Counted from the first letter of the stretch, positions 36,117 to 46,527 are shown. The stretch is 64,000 bases of DNA from Chromobacterium alkanivorans (GCF_016937655.1 NZ_JAFHKL010000013.1:1-64000), one strand, 5' to 3'. Notes: generated by a model from the sequence alone, not told the origin. Numbers and translations: made by a program.

Positions 36117-36935
36117 GAACATCTCGTCCAGCGCGGTGCAGGCCTCGCGCAACTCCGGCAGCGCCTCCGCCAGCCCCTCGCGCGGCAGGCCGGCGCGCTC
36201 CATCACGCTGACCGGCAAGGTCGCCAGCATGTCTTCCTCGCTCATGTCGTGGTTGAAGCCGGAGGTCATGAAGGAGGCCAGGCCGATCAGCAGCGCGAAC
36301 GGCGACACTTCCTCGTTCAGCAGATCGTGCTGGTTGAAGATGGCTTCCTGGATCTCGTCCGGGAAATTCCAGCGCCGCGCCAGCTCGGCCCCCACCTCGG
36401 TCAGGTCCATGCCCAGCAGCATGCGTTCGGTGGCCACCCGGTCGGCGCCGCCGGCGACGATGCGGTCTATCTGTAGCGCCTGTTCCGGCACCGCCACGTA
36501 GAGCACCAGTTCGCCGATATTGGACAGCAGGCCGCAGGTATAGCCCAGCTGCGGGTCCAGCTTGGCCAGCCTGGCCAGCCGCTTGGCGGCGTTGGCCATC
36601 GCGAAGCTGCGCTGCCAGAACGCCTTCATGTCGAAGCCCTGGATGCCCAGCGTGGCGCCGGTGACGCCGGAGGCGATCACCAGCACCCTGAGATTGTCGA
36701 AGCCGAGCAGGATGATGGCGTCCTCCAGCGAACCCACGCGCCGGCTGCCGCCGAAGCGCGCGGTATTGGCCAGCCGCAGCACGCGCGCGGTCAGCACCTG
36801 ATCATGTCCCACCTTGTCGGTAATTTCATCGATGTTGACGTCGGTGCGGTGAAAACTGGCCACCAGCTCCTGGACCACCTTGGGCACCATGGGCAGCTTG
36901 CCCGACGCTTTTTCAAATATTTCCGCCACTTGCAT
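36114..36935 (-). CDS. HDOD-domain signalling protein
   Basis: A 273-residue single-domain HDOD protein. ATG 36935 has GGAG 7 nt upstream (the longer TTG start at 36947 does not). The family pattern is visible: L-P-M-V-P-K-V-V near the start, D-Q-V-L-T-A-R-V-L-R-L-A-N, a G-F-D-N-L-R-V-L-V segment, then G-L-L-S-N-I-G-E-L-V-L near 140. HDOD proteins lack HD phosphohydrolase residues and act as output or scaffold modules in motility, biofilm and c-di-GMP networks. Neighbouring EAL and GGDEF genes are consistent with that. Confidence 0.85.
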   Translation of the reverse strand: MQVAEIFEKASGKLPMVPKVVQELVASFHRTDVNIDEITDKVGHDQVLTARVLRLANTARFGGSRRVGSLEDAIILLGFDNLRVLVIASGVTGATLGIQGFDMKAFWQRSFAMANAAKRLARLAKLDPQLGYTCGLLSNIGELVLYVAVPEQALQIDRIVAGGADRVATERMLLGMDLTEVGAELARRWNFPDEIQEAIFNQHDLLNEEVSPFALLIGLASFMTSGFNHDMSEEDMLATLPVSVMERAGLPREGLAEALPELREACTALDEMF

Positions 36936-37117
36936 AGGGGTCTCCAATAGGTGAACCGTCGTCGGCGCGGGCGTGGGCCGGCGGCGATGAAGTCCTGCTT
37001 CTTGAGCTTAGGCAATTGGCGGGGGAAAGGAAGGACAAAACCGGACAGGGGCGAGGGTGGCGGGCGCGGCTCCAAAAAAAACAGGGCCCGCAGGCCCTGG
37101 TAAAGAAGCAACGTCGT

Positions 37118-37744
37118 TTAATTCCGGTGCAACAGGCTGGCTTCCCGCGCCAGCTGGGTGATGCGGTCCCAGTCGCGATTGGCGATGGCGTCGTCCGGGG
37201 TCAGCCAGCTGCCGCCCACGGCCAGCACATTGGGCAGCGCCAGGTATTCCGGCGCTTTCTTGATGTCGATGCCGCCGGTGGGGCAGAAGCGCAGGTCGGA
37301 GAACGGGCTGGCCAGCGATTTGAGCAGTTTGACGCCGCCCACGGCCTCGGCCGGGAACAGCTTCTGGATGGTGAAGCCTTCGTCCTGGGCGCGCATCGCC
37401 TCGGACGGGGTGGCCACGCCGGGAATCAGGGTCAGGTTGGCGGCGCGGGCGGCGGCGCCCAGTTCCGGGGTGAAGCCGGGGCTGACGCCGAACTGCGCGC
37501 CGGCGTCGATGGCGGCTTCCACGTGGGCGCGGGTGCGCAGCGTGCCGGCGCCCACGATGGCGCCCGGCACTTCGTCGCGCATGCGGCGCATCGCCGCCAG
37601 CGCGGCCTTGGTGCGCAGCGTCACTTCCAGCACGCGCACGCCGCCGGCCACCAGCGCCTGGGCCAGTTCCACGGCCACGGCCGCGTCGTTGACGATGATC
37701 ACCGGAACAACCGGGCCTTGGCGCAGCAGGGTCAATGCGTCCAT
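37118..37744 (-). CDS. eda: KDPG aldolase
   Basis: A 208-residue 2-dehydro-3-deoxyphosphogluconate aldolase, which splits KDPG to pyruvate and glyceraldehyde-3-phosphate. ATG 37744 has GGAGA 8 nt upstream; ATG 37750 overlaps the edd stop as ATGA but is only 2 nt from that site, so either may be used. The catalytic features are present: E-V-T-L-R-T near residue 43, GAGTL near 70, the Schiff-base Lys in QKLFPAE near 130, and P-T-G-G-I near 158. Cotranscribed with and translationally coupled to edd. Confidence 0.95.
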   Translation of the reverse strand: MDALTLLRQGPVVPVIIVNDAAVAVELAQALVAGGVRVLEVTLRTKAALAAMRRMRDEVPGAIVGAGTLRTRAHVEAAIDAGAQFGVSPGFTPELGAAARAANLTLIPGVATPSEAMRAQDEGFTIQKLFPAEAVGGVKLLKSLASPFSDLRFCPTGGIDIKKAPEYLALPNVLAVGGSWLTPDDAIANRDWDRITQLAREASLLHRN

Positions 37745-37746
37745 AT

Positions 37747-39597
37747 TCATTTTCTCCAAGAAGCGGGGTGGAAGTCGGGATGGCGGAAGCTGCTGGCGCC
37801 GGCTTCGGCGTGGTCGGCCACCGAGCGGAACACCGCGAACAAGTCCCGGCCCATGCCAAAATCATTGTGCGTCAGGTCGGCCTGCGCCTGTTCGCGCGCG
37901 GCCCATTCTGCCTCGTCCACCAGCACGGTCAGTTCGCCGCTATTGGCGTCCAGCCGCACCGGGTCGCCGTCGCGCACCTTGCCGATAGGCCCGCCGGACA
38001 GGGCTTCCGGCGATACGTGGATGGCGGCCGGCACCTTGCCGGAAGCGCCGGACATGCGGCCGTCGGTGACCAGGGCCACCTTGAAGCCGCGCTCCTGCAA
38101 AATGCTCAGCGCCGGGGTCAGCTTGTGCAGTTCCGGCATGCCGTTGGCGCGCGGGCCCTGGAAGCGGATCACCGCGATGAAGTCTTTTTCCAGCTCGCCG
38201 CGCTTGAACGCCGCCAGCATGTCGTTCTGGTCGTGGAAGATCACCGCCGGCGCTTCCACCACCCTGTGCTCCGGCTTGACCGCGGACACCTTGATCACCG
38301 CGCGGCCCAGCTTGCCGGACAGCAGCTTGAGGCCGCCGTCGGCGGAGAACGGGTCGGCGGCGGTGCGCAGCACGCTGTCGTCGCCGCTGTCGGCCGGCGC
38401 GTCCCGCCATTTGAGTTCGCCCTGGTCCAGCCACGGCTCCTGCGCGTAGCGCGACAGGCCGCGGCCCACCACGGTGCCCACGTCTTCGTGCAGCAGGCCG
38501 GCGGACAGCAGTTCGCGGATCACGAAGCCCATGCCGCCTGCGGCGTGGAAGTGGTTCACGTCGGCCTTGCCGTTGGGGTAGGCGCGCACCAAGAGCGGCA
38601 CCACGGCGGAGAGTTCGTCGAAATCGTCCCAGTTCACGTCTATGCCGGCGGCGCGGGCGATGGCGACGATGTGCATGGTGTGGTTGGTGGAGCCGCCGGT
38701 GGCCAAAAGGCCGACGATGGCGTTGACGATGGACTTCTCGTCTATCATCTCGCCCACCGGGGTGAAGGCCTTGCCCTGGGCGGCGATCTTGGCCGCCTGT
38801 CCGGCGGCGGCGCGGGTCAGCGCCTCGCGCAGCGGGGTGCCTGGGTTGACGAAGGCGGCGCCGGGCAGGTGCAGGCCCATGATCTCCATCAGCATCTGAT
38901 TGGAGTTGGCGGTGCCGTAGAAAGTACAGGTGCCGGGGCCGTGGTAGGACTGGCACTCGGATTCCAGCAGCGCGTCGCGACCCACCTTGCCCTCGGCGTA
39001 CAGCTGGCGCACCTTGGCTTTTTCATCGTTGGCGATGCCGGTGGTCATCGGACCGGCGGGAACGAACACCGCCGGCAGGTGGCCGAAGGAAAGCGCGCCT
39101 ATCAGCAGGCCCGGCACGATCTTGTCGCACACGCCCAGGTAGAGCGCGGCGTCGAACATCTGGTGGGACAGCGCCACTGCGGTGCTCATCGCGATGATGT
39201 CGCGCGAGAACAGGGACAGCTCCATGCCCGGCTGGCCCTGGGTCACGCCGTCGCACATCGCCGGCACGCCGCCGGCGAACTGGGCGGTGGCGCCGGCCGC
39301 CAGCGCCGCCTCCTTCAGCAGCGCCGGATAGGTTTCCAGCGGCTGGTGGGCGGACAGCATGTCGTTGTAGGAAGAGACGATGGCCAGATTGGGGCGGTGC
39401 TCTTCCTTTAGATGTATCTTGATGCCGTCGGGCATGGCGGCGAAGGCGTGTGCCAGGTTGGTACACGACAATTGCGAGCGCTCCACCCTTCCCTGATGGG
39501 CTGCGGCGCGCAAGCGGTCCAGGTAGGCGGCGCGCGTTGCCCGGCTCCGGTTGACGATGCGCTCGGTAACGGCGGACAGGGTGGAATGCAAGGCCAT
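37747..39597 (-). CDS. edd: 6-Phosphogluconate dehydratase
   Basis: A 616-residue member of the IlvD/Edd family, converting 6-phosphogluconate to KDPG. It has the Fe-S cluster cysteines of the family (C in [23 protein letters not shown] near 150; and a later Cys in the [13 protein letters not shown] region near 220). The [12 protein letters not shown] segment near 515 is intact. The start ATG 39597 is preceded by GGAACG. Divergent from zwf; a candidate HexR box lies 30 bp upstream of the start (39627-39641), so glucose-dependent derepression is expected. Confidence 0.96.
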   Translation of the reverse strand: MALHSTLSAVTERIVNRSRATRAAYLDRLRAAAHQGRVERSQLSCTNLAHAFAAMPDGIKIHLKEEHRPNLAIVSSYNDMLSAHQPLETYPALLKEAALAAGATAQFAGGVPAMCDGVTQGQPGMELSLFSRDIIAMSTAVALSHQMFDAALYLGVCDKIVPGLLIGALSFGHLPAVFVPAGPMTTGIANDEKAKVRQLYAEGKVGRDALLESECQSYHGPGTCTFYGTANSNQMLMEIMGLHLPGAAFVNPGTPLREALTRAAAGQAAKIAAQGKAFTPVGEMIDEKSIVNAIVGLLATGGSTNHTMHIVAIARAAGIDVNWDDFDELSAVVPLLVRAYPNGKADVNHFHAAGGMGFVIRELLSAGLLHEDVGTVVGRGLSRYAQEPWLDQGELKWRDAPADSGDDSVLRTAADPFSADGGLKLLSGKLGRAVIKVSAVKPEHRVVEAPAVIFHDQNDMLAAFKRGELEKDFIAVIRFQGPRANGMPELHKLTPALSILQERGFKVALVTDGRMSGASGKVPAAIHVSPEALSGGPIGKVRDGDPVRLDANSGELTVLVDEAEWAAREQAQADLTHNDFGMGRDLFAVFRSVADHAEAGASSFRHPDFHPASWRK

Positions 39598-39626
39598 GAT
39601 GACGTTCCGTGTTGAAGTGGGTTGAT

Positions 39627-39641
39627 AGTAGTTTTACTACA
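39627..39641. promoter_or_regulatory. Candidate HexR operator for edd-eda
   Basis: aGTAGTtttACTACa, a near-perfect dyad like the known HexR box consensus of gammaproteobacteria. It lies just upstream of edd, and hexR is encoded in this locus. Confidence 0.7.
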
Positions 39642-39806
39642 CTCAAATTGCAAGACGCGCTCCAGCGCCGTTCCGCCATGATACGCCCGGCGGCGCGAGG
39701 CAACACCCGCCGTTGCAGCGATTGAGGGAATTGTTTGCTTTGGGGCAAAAGGTGTTGCAAAAGCGGCCTGCGTCAGCGCGATGACATGGACAAGGCAAAA
39801 GCTGGT

Positions 39807-39821
39807 GGTAATATAACTACA
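39807..39821. promoter_or_regulatory. Candidate HexR operator for zwf
   Basis: gGTAATataACTACa, a HexR-like dyad with one half-site mismatch, 31 bp before the zwf start. Together with 39627-39641 it places both arms of the pathway under the same predicted repressor. Confidence 0.65.
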
Positions 39822-39851
39822 TCTACAAACGTCTCGAGATGGAAGATCAGG

Positions 39852-41330
39852 ATGGATACCCGTACTACGCCAACCCCGGCCTTCGATATGGTGTTGTTCG
39901 GCGGCGCCGGCGATCTGGTGATGCGCAAGCTGCTGCCCTCCCTGTATCAGGCGCACGCCGCCGGCCTGCTCAATCAGCAGGGCCGCATCCTGGCGCTGGG
40001 CCGCAAGGAACTGAGCCGCGACGACTACCTGGCCTTTGTCGAGAAGAACTCGCGTCAGCACGTCAAAGCCCATTTCGACGCCGCCGCCTGGGACAGCTTC
40101 TGTGCGCGGATTGAATACCTGAAAGTGGACGCTTCCCAGCCGCGGGATTTCCCGGCGCTGGCGGACAAGCTCAAGGGCGACGACGACCGCGTGGTGGTCT
40201 GTTACCTGGCCACCGCGCCCAATCTGTTCGCCGGCATCTGCGAGAACCTGGCGGCGGTGGGCCTCAACAGCGGCAATGTGCGCGTGGTGCTGGAAAAACC
40301 GCTGGGCACCGACCTGGACTCCTCCAACGAGATCAACGACGACGTGGCGCGCTTCTTCAAGGAAGAGCAGCTGTACCGGATCGACCACTACCTGGGCAAG
40401 GAATCGGTGCAGAACCTGATGGCGATCCGCTTCGCCAACGCGCTGTTCGAGCCGCTGTGGCGGCGCGAATGGATACACGACGTGCAGATCACCATCTCCG
40501 AAGACCTGGGCGTGGGCAGCCGCGGCGATTTCTACGACGGCACCGGCGCGCTGCGCGACATGGTGCAGAACCACTTGTTGCAACTGCTGTGCATCGTGGC
40601 GATGGAGCCGCCGGCCAATATGGAAGCCGACGCGGTGCGCGACGAGAAGCTCAAGGTGCTGAAGGCGCTGCGTCCGTTCAGCGAGCAGGACGTGGCGGCC
40701 AAGACCGTGCGCGGCCAGTACAAGGCCGGCGCCGTGAACGGCCAGCCTGTGGTCGGCTATCTGAACGAGCAGGGCATCCCCGCCGACAGCCAGACCGAAA
40801 CCTTCGTCGCGCTCAAGGCCGAGATCGACAACTGGCGCTGGGCCGGCGTGCCCTTCTTCCTGCGCACCGGCAAACGGATGCAGGAGCGGCTGGCAGAGAT
40901 CGTCATCAACTTCCGCGACGTGCCGCACCAGCTGTTCAACGGCCCGATGAGCGGCAGCCACACCGCCAACCGCTTGGTGATCCGCCTGCAGCCGGAGGAA
41001 AGCATCCGTCTGTACTTCCTGGCCAAGGAGCCGGGCGACACCATGCGTCTGCAGCCGGCCTACCTCGACCTGGACTTCTACAAAGCCTTCAAGGTGCGCC
41101 GCGCCGACGCCTACGAGCGCCTGCTGCTGGACGTGATCCGCGGTAAGCTGGCGCTGTTCATGCGCCGCGACGAATTGATCGAGGCCTGGCGCTGGGTGGA
41201 GCCCATCATGGACACCTGGAGCCGCAGCAGCAATCTGCCGCCCAAGCAGTACACCGCCGGCACCTGGGGTCCGGCGGCGTCGAGCGCTTTGTTATCGCGC
41301 GATGGGATAGGTTGGCACGAGGAATGCTGA
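39852..41330 (+). CDS. zwf: Glucose-6-phosphate 1-dehydrogenase
   Basis: A 492-residue NADP-dependent enzyme, glucose-6-phosphate to 6-phosphogluconolactone. ATG 39852 was chosen because it places the FGGAGDLVMRKLLPSLY Rossmann motif at the usual ~15 residues from the start; longer in-frame upstream sequence is non-conserved. The active-site RIDHYLGKE (near residue 175) is intact, as is the D-Y-x-D-G-T-G-A-L-R-D segment. Length fits. First gene of the zwf-pgl-glk-hexR-pgi group, though 184 bp with a palindromic insert separates it from pgl. Confidence 0.97.
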   Translation: MDTRTTPTPAFDMVLFGGAGDLVMRKLLPSLYQAHAAGLLNQQGRILALGRKELSRDDYLAFVEKNSRQHVKAHFDAAAWDSFCARIEYLKVDASQPRDFPALADKLKGDDDRVVVCYLATAPNLFAGICENLAAVGLNSGNVRVVLEKPLGTDLDSSNEINDDVARFFKEEQLYRIDHYLGKESVQNLMAIRFANALFEPLWRREWIHDVQITISEDLGVGSRGDFYDGTGALRDMVQNHLLQLLCIVAMEPPANMEADAVRDEKLKVLKALRPFSEQDVAAKTVRGQYKAGAVNGQPVVGYLNEQGIPADSQTETFVALKAEIDNWRWAGVPFFLRTGKRMQERLAEIVINFRDVPHQLFNGPMSGSHTANRLVIRLQPEESIRLYFLAKEPGDTMRLQPAYLDLDFYKAFKVRRADAYERLLLDVIRGKLALFMRRDELIEAWRWVEPIMDTWSRSSNLPPKQYTAGTWGPAASSALLSRDGIGWHEEC

Positions 41331-41514
41331 TCCATCTGCTGCGCACCTCAATCTCGAATGCTGCGGTGCTCGCCGTACTACTGTACGGCTGCGCTTCTCG
41401 CTTCGATCTCGCGGCGCTCGCGACGATGGCTGCCCCATGCTGACCGTTTGTTGCGCGTCTCGATCTCGGGGCTGCGATGCTTGACCTTAACTTTTTACCC
41501 GCGGAGCGCCGCTG
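41331..41514. repeat. Palindromic insert between zwf and pgl
   Basis: 184 bp with repeated CTGCGCxxCTC and GATCTCG motifs around a GTACTACTGTAC hairpin. It looks like another short intergenic repeat family, different in sequence from family A. It separates two genes that are otherwise operon-like. Confidence 0.45.
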
Positions 41515-42192
41515 ATGAACTGCGTAGAATTTTCCGATAGCGAGCAACAGTCCACTGCGCTGGCCAATAGCGTGGCCGCCAGGCTGGGCGCCGCCATCGC
41601 TAGCCAGGGCGCCGCCGTGCTGGCGGTGTCCGGAGGCAAATCGCCGATTCCCTTCTTCCAGATGCTCAGCACCATGGCGATAGACTGGTCCAAAGTGACC
41701 GTCACCCTGGTGGATGAGCGCTTTGTGCCGGACAGCCATCCGGACAGCAACGCCGCGCTGGTGCGCGCCCACCTGCTGCGCGACCGCGCCGCGGAGGCGC
41801 GCTTCCTGCCCCTGGTCGGCGACGCCGCGGACATCGACGCCGACGTGGCGCGCGCCAACGCCGCTTTCGTTCCGCCCACCGTCGCCATCCTGGGCATGGG
41901 CGAGGACGGCCACACCGCCTCGCTGTTCCCCGGCGCCGACGAGCTGGCGGCCGGCCTGGACCCGGCGTCCGCCGCCGCCTTCCTGGCGGTGACGCCCAAG
42001 ACCGCGCCGCACCGCCGGGTGTCGATGAGCTACGCCGCTCTGCTGCGCGCCGGTTGTTTGATCCTGTCCATCCAGGGCGACAGCAAGCGCCAGGTGCTGG
42101 ACGCCGCCGCCCAGGGCGTCAGCGACGCGCTGCCGATCAGCCATTTCCTGGCCCAGGACAAGGTGGAGCTGGATGTCTACTGGTCTGCCTAA
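41515..42192 (+). CDS. pgl: 6-Phosphogluconolactonase
   Basis: A 225-residue DevB-type lactonase hydrolysing 6-phosphogluconolactone to 6-phosphogluconate. ATG 41515 has GGAG 8 nt upstream. Family motifs are VSGGKSPIPFF (near 43), VTLVDERFVPDSHPDSN (near 62) and LGMGEDGHTASLFPG (near 125). It overlaps glk by 20 bp, indicating coupled translation. Confidence 0.95.
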   Translation: MNCVEFSDSEQQSTALANSVAARLGAAIASQGAAVLAVSGGKSPIPFFQMLSTMAIDWSKVTVTLVDERFVPDSHPDSNAALVRAHLLRDRAAEARFLPLVGDAADIDADVARANAAFVPPTVAILGMGEDGHTASLFPGADELAAGLDPASAAAFLAVTPKTAPHRRVSMSYAALLRAGCLILSIQGDSKRQVLDAAAQGVSDALPISHFLAQDKVELDVYWSA

Positions 42193-43198
42193 GCAATGGC
42201 CGCGGCTGCTGGCCGACATCGGCGGCAGCAACGCCCGCTTCGCGCTGGAGACCGCGCCCGGCGTGATCGAGGACATCGAGGTGCTGCCCTGCGCCGGCCA
42301 TCCCACGTTGCTGGACGCGGTGCGCGCCTATCTGGACCTGGCTGGCGCGCGCGCGATCGCCCACGCCGCCTTCGGCATCGCCAACCCGGTGCTGGGCGAC
42401 TGGGTGCAGATGACCAATCACCATTGGGCGTTTTCCATCGAGGCCACGCGCCAGGCGCTGGGCCTGAGCACGCTGCTGGTGATCAATGATTTCACCGCGC
42501 TGGCGCTGGCCCTGCCGCATCTGCCGGCCGGCGAGCTGCTGCGCATCGGCGGCGGCGAGGCGGAGGCCGGCGCGCCGCTGGCGCTGATCGGCCCCGGCAC
42601 CGGTCTGGGCGTTTCGGCGCTGATTCCCTATCCGGGCGGTTACGCGCCCTTGTCCGGCGAGGGCGGCCACGTCGGTTTCGCCCCGTTCGACGAGCGCGAA
42701 GCCGACGTCTGGCGCCACGCGATGCGGCGCTTCGGCCACGTGTCCGCCGAACGCCTGCTGTCCGGATCCGGCATCCCATTGATTTATCAGGCCTTGTGCG
42801 AGCGCGCCGGCGAAACGGCCGCGGCGCTGGACCCGGCCGAGGTCACCGCGCGCGGTCTGTCCGGCGCCTGTCCGCGCTGTCGCGAAACCCTGGAAGTGTT
42901 CTGCGGCATGCTGGGCGGCGCGGCGGCGAATCTGGCCCTGAATCTCGGCGCCCGTGGCGGCGTGTATCTAGGTGGTGGTATCGTGCCGCGTCTACGCGGT
43001 TTTTTTGAACAATCACCATTCCGCCGCCGCTTCGAGGATAAGGGACGGATGTCCGGCTATCTGGCCGCGATTCCGGTCTATCTGATCGTCAGCTCCTACC
43101 CGGCCCTGCCGGGCGTGGCCGCCCATCTGGCGGCCGAACTGGCGAACGCCCGCGCCCGACCCCGGGCGCATCCTGACGACGGCGCGGCAGGAGAGTAA
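42173..43198 (+). CDS. glk: Glucokinase
   Basis: A 341-residue ATP-dependent glucokinase (Glk/ROK-type bacterial family), phosphorylating glucose to feed Zwf. Motifs: LADIGGSNARFAL (near 14), INDFTALALALPHL (near 104, with catalytic Asp), GPGTGLGVSALI (near 141) and SGEGGHVGFAPF (near 162). It overlaps pgl and is followed by hexR after 4 bp. Confidence 0.95.
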   Translation: MSTGLPKQWPRLLADIGGSNARFALETAPGVIEDIEVLPCAGHPTLLDAVRAYLDLAGARAIAHAAFGIANPVLGDWVQMTNHHWAFSIEATRQALGLSTLLVINDFTALALALPHLPAGELLRIGGGEAEAGAPLALIGPGTGLGVSALIPYPGGYAPLSGEGGHVGFAPFDEREADVWRHAMRRFGHVSAERLLSGSGIPLIYQALCERAGETAAALDPAEVTARGLSGACPRCRETLEVFCGMLGGAAANLALNLGARGGVYLGGGIVPRLRGFFEQSPFRRRFEDKGRMSGYLAAIPVYLIVSSYPALPGVAAHLAAELANARARPRAHPDDGAAGE

Positions 43199-43202
43199 AT
43201 AC

Positions 43203-44054
43203 ATGCTTGAACGTATCAGGAGCCAATTGGAGATCCTGTCCTCGGCCGAGCGCAAAGTGGCCGAGCTGGTGCTGGAACAGCCTTACACCGTGATCCAGGC
43301 GGCGGTGGCCGACATCGCCAAGAACGCCGGCGTCAGCCAGCCCACCGTGATCCGCTTTTGCCGCACCGTGGGCTGTTCCGGCCTGCCGGACTTCAAACTG
43401 AAGCTGGCCGGCAGCCTGGTCACCGGCGTGCCCTATGTGCACTCCAGCGTGCGCCCGGAAGACCCCACCTCGGAAATCGTCGCCAAGGTGTTCGACAACA
43501 CCGTGTCCGCGCTGCTCAAGTGCCGCAACGACGTCAATCCGCAGTCGATAGAATCCGCGGTGCGCTTGCTGACCGACGCGCGCCGCATCGAGTTCTACGG
43601 CCTGGGCAACTCCGGCATCATCGCCGCCGACGCCCAGCATAAATTCTTCCGCTTCGGCATTCCCACCGTCGCCTATTCCGACACCCACATCCAGATGATG
43701 GCGGCGTCGGTGCTGGGCCCGGGCGACGTGCTGGTGGCGATTTCCAGCTCCGGCCGCACGCTGGAACTGCTGGAGGCGGTGGACGTGGCCCTGTCCGCCG
43801 GCGCCAGCGTGGTGGCGCTGACCACCAGCGGCTCGCCGCTGGCGCGCCGCTCCACCGTGGCCTTGATCGCCGACACGCTCGAAGACAATGAAACCTACAG
43901 CCCGATGATTTCGCGCATCGTGCACCTGGTGCAGATCGACATCCTGGCGGTGAGCGTGGCGCTCAAGCGCGGGCCGGGCCTGATCAGCCAGCTGGAAAAA
44001 ACCAAGCACAGCCTGAAGAACCGCAGGCTGGACAACAAAACCGAAGAGGATTGA
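43203..44054 (+). CDS. hexR: HexR, RpiR-family repressor of glucose catabolism
   Basis: A 283-residue RpiR-family regulator. Residues 1-75 are the helix-turn-helix ([23 protein letters not shown]), and 120-250 the SIS sugar-phosphate-binding domain ([32 protein letters not shown]). In Pseudomonas and relatives HexR represses edd, zwf and related genes and is released by KDPG. Its position inside the cluster and the two matching dyads in the edd-zwf intergenic region support that function here. Overlaps or abuts pgi. Confidence 0.93.
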   Translation: MLERIRSQLEILSSAERKVAELVLEQPYTVIQAAVADIAKNAGVSQPTVIRFCRTVGCSGLPDFKLKLAGSLVTGVPYVHSSVRPEDPTSEIVAKVFDNTVSALLKCRNDVNPQSIESAVRLLTDARRIEFYGLGNSGIIAADAQHKFFRFGIPTVAYSDTHIQMMAASVLGPGDVLVAISSSGRTLELLEAVDVALSAGASVVALTTSGSPLARRSTVALIADTLEDNETYSPMISRIVHLVQIDILAVSVALKRGPGLISQLEKTKHSLKNRRLDNKTEED

Positions 44055-44059
44055 CCATC

Positions 44060-45718
44060 ATGAGCGGACTGACCGAACTGCCGGCCTGGCAAGCACTATG
44101 GGACCATTTTGCCGAGGCCAAGCACCAGCACATGCGCGATTTGTTCGCCTCCGATCCGGAGCGGGCGGAGCGCTATGCGCTGGAGGTGGGCGGCCTGTTC
44201 CTCGACTACTCCAAGAACCGCATCACCGACGACACCCTGAAGGGCCTGATGCAGCTGGCGCGCGAAGCCGGACTGCCGGCCAAGATCAAGGCCATGTTCA
44301 AGGGCGAGAAGCTCAACAGCACCGAAAACCGCGCGGTGCTGCACGTGGCGCTGCGCAACCGCACCAACTCGCCCATCCACGTGGACGGCGAGGACGTGAT
44401 GCCCAAGGTCAACTCGGTGCTGGAGCGCATGGGCAAGTTCGCCCATGCGGTGCGCTCAGGCGAATGGCTGGGCTACACCAACCAGCCGATCACCGACATC
44501 GTCAACATCGGCATCGGCGGCTCGGACCTGGGCCCGCTGATGGTCTGTAGCGCGCTCAAGCCTTTCGGCCACCCGCGGCTGAACATGCACTTCGTTTCCA
44601 ATGTGGACGGCGCCCAGCTCAAGGAAACGCTGAAGAAGGTCCATTCCGAGACCACGTTGTTCGTGGTGGAGTCCAAGACCTTCACCACTCAGGAGACGCT
44701 GACCAATGCGTTGACCGCGCGCGACTGGTTCCTGCAGCGCTCGCGCGATGAAAGCGCGGTGGCCAAGCACTTCGTCGCGGTGTCCACCAACCAGAAGGCG
44801 GTGGCGGATTTCGGCATCGATCCGTCGAACATGTTCGAATTCTGGGACTGGGTGGGCGGCCGCTACAGCCTGTGGTCGGCCATCGGCCTGCCCATCATGC
44901 TCTACCTGGGCGAGGAGAACTTCACCGAGCTCCTCAACGGCGCCCACATCATGGACCAGCATTTCAAGAACGCGCCGTTCGAACAGAACATGCCGGTGCT
45001 GCTGGCCATGATAGGCATCTGGTACATCAATTACTACGGCGGCGGCAGCCATGTGGTCGCGCCTTACGATCAATACCTGCACCGCCTGCCGGCCTTCATC
45101 CAGCAACTGGACATGGAGTCCAACGGCAAGCAGGTGATGCTGAACGGTCAGCCGGTGGACTTCGAAACCGCGCCCATCATCTGGGGCGAGACCGGCATCA
45201 ACGGCCAGCACGCCTTCTTCCAGCTCCTGCACCAGGGCACCCACATCTCGCCTATCGACCTGATCGCCTCGGTGCAGAACTGCTCCAGCCTGCCGGGCCA
45301 CCATGAAATCCTGCTGGCCAATGTGTTCGCCCAGGCCGAGGCCTTCATGCGCGGCAAGACCGCGGACGAGGTGCGCGCCGAGCTTAAGGAGCAGGGCCTC
45401 AAGGGCGAGGCGCTGGAGGCGCTGGTGCCGCACAAGGTGTTCGGCGGCAACCGTCCCACCAACACCTTGCTGATGAGCCGCCTGAACCCGCGCAATCTGG
45501 GTTCGCTGGTCGCGCTGTACGAGCACAAGATCTTCGTCCAGGGCGTGATCTGGCACATCAACAGCTTCGACCAATGGGGCGTGGAACTGGGCAAGCAATT
45601 GGCCAAGACCATACACGCGGAGCTGACCGGCAAGCTCAAGCACGCCGAGCACGACAGCTCCACCCGCCGCTTGATCGAGCTGTACCGCCAGGTCAACGCC
45701 GACGACTGCAAGTGCTGA
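44060..45718 (+). CDS. pgi: Glucose-6-phosphate isomerase
   Basis: A 552-residue isomerase interconverting glucose-6-phosphate and fructose-6-phosphate. ATG 44060 has GAGGA 9 nt upstream; TTG 44051 overlaps the hexR stop but is less likely. Signature motifs: [14 protein letters not shown] near 150, [18 protein letters not shown] near 265, and the C-terminal [14 protein letters not shown]. Last gene of the block, with a very strong terminator right behind it. In an Entner-Doudoroff organism it recycles fructose phosphates. Confidence 0.97.
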   Translation: MSGLTELPAWQALWDHFAEAKHQHMRDLFASDPERAERYALEVGGLFLDYSKNRITDDTLKGLMQLAREAGLPAKIKAMFKGEKLNSTENRAVLHVALRNRTNSPIHVDGEDVMPKVNSVLERMGKFAHAVRSGEWLGYTNQPITDIVNIGIGGSDLGPLMVCSALKPFGHPRLNMHFVSNVDGAQLKETLKKVHSETTLFVVESKTFTTQETLTNALTARDWFLQRSRDESAVAKHFVAVSTNQKAVADFGIDPSNMFEFWDWVGGRYSLWSAIGLPIMLYLGEENFTELLNGAHIMDQHFKNAPFEQNMPVLLAMIGIWYINYYGGGSHVVAPYDQYLHRLPAFIQQLDMESNGKQVMLNGQPVDFETAPIIWGETGINGQHAFFQLLHQGTHISPIDLIASVQNCSSLPGHHEILLANVFAQAEAFMRGKTADEVRAELKEQGLKGEALEALVPHKVFGGNRPTNTLLMSRLNPRNLGSLVALYEHKIFVQGVIWHINSFDQWGVELGKQLAKTIHAELTGKLKHAEHDSSTRRLIELYRQVNADDCKC

Positions 45719-45731
45719 GCCGGACGCCGGA

Positions 45732-45771
45732 CCAATAAAAACGCGAGGCCGAGGCCTCGCGTTTTTATTGG
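45732..45771. terminator. Strong bidirectional terminator after pgi
   Basis: A perfect ~19-bp stem (45732-45750 / 45753-45771) with ATAAAAA and TTTTTAT flanks and a GA loop. It separates convergent pgi and the META lipoprotein gene. Confidence 0.92.
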
Positions 45772-45785
45772 GGTCACACCGCCGC

Positions 45786-46463
45786 TTATTTCTTGACGAC
45801 TTCCTGCTCCACCACCATGTCCAGCACCCAGCGGATGGACGAAGCGTCGGCCGGCGGGTTCTCCACCTTGAACTCTTTCAGGCGCAGGCGGTAGGCGATG
45901 CCCGGCTCCGGCTTGAAGCCCTCGATCTCGCCGTAGTGCAGCTGCCACGGCTGGTCCTTGCTTTCGCGGATCTGCAGGCATTGCATCGGCGCCACGCCGG
46001 TGCAGGGCTTGCGCTCGGCGGCCACGTAGACGAAGCGGGTGACGCCGCCTTCCAGCGAAGGCTGGCGCTCAAAGCTCAGCGTCTTGTCGCCGGCCTGCAG
46101 CGTCAGCTTGTCGCCGTTCAGCTTGACCGCGGGCTTGGCGCCCAGGAAGGCGGCCAGCGCGCGGTCGCGCTCCATCGCCTCCGGCGGACACATCATCAGG
46201 GTGCTGGCCAGCTGCTTGCTGACCAGTTTGCCGCCTTCCAGCGACACCGGGCCGAACATGCCGTTGCAGCCGGCGCGGGCGGACACGCCGCCGTCCTTGA
46301 AGCTGAGGGTGATCGGGTGTTCGGCGGCGTCCTGTTTCCATTGGCCGGCCAGCGCGTCCAGTTTGATCTCCGCTTGGGCGTCCATTTTGGCTCCGGTTTG
46401 CGGGGTGGCGCAGGCGCTCAGGGCGGCGGCGGTCAGAGCGGCGAGCAAAAGCGATTTTTTCAT
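45786..46463 (-). CDS. META/DUF4377 lipoprotein
   Basis: A 225-residue exported protein with a lipobox (ALSACATP, cleavage before Cys 18). Residues 35-130 are a META/HslJ-type domain with the Gly-Cys-Asn-Gly-Met motif near 68 and a Met-Met-Cys-Pro stretch near 92. Residues 140-220 resemble DUF4377: a CTGVAPMQCLQIRE cysteine pair, then a G-E-I-E-G-F-x-P-E-P-G segment. META/HslJ proteins are linked to envelope stress and, in E. coli, novobiocin resistance. Paralogue of the next gene upstream. Confidence 0.82.
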   Translation of the reverse strand: MKKSLLLAALTAAALSACATPQTGAKMDAQAEIKLDALAGQWKQDAAEHPITLSFKDGGVSARAGCNGMFGPVSLEGGKLVSKQLASTLMMCPPEAMERDRALAAFLGAKPAVKLNGDKLTLQAGDKTLSFERQPSLEGGVTRFVYVAAERKPCTGVAPMQCLQIRESKDQPWQLHYGEIEGFKPEPGIAYRLRLKEFKVENPPADASSIRWVLDMVVEQEVVKK

Positions 46464-46527
46464 TATCGTATTCCGTGGTTAAGGTCAGGGGCGGACTGCG
46501 CTTGGAGCGTCTGCCGTCCTCGAGAGT

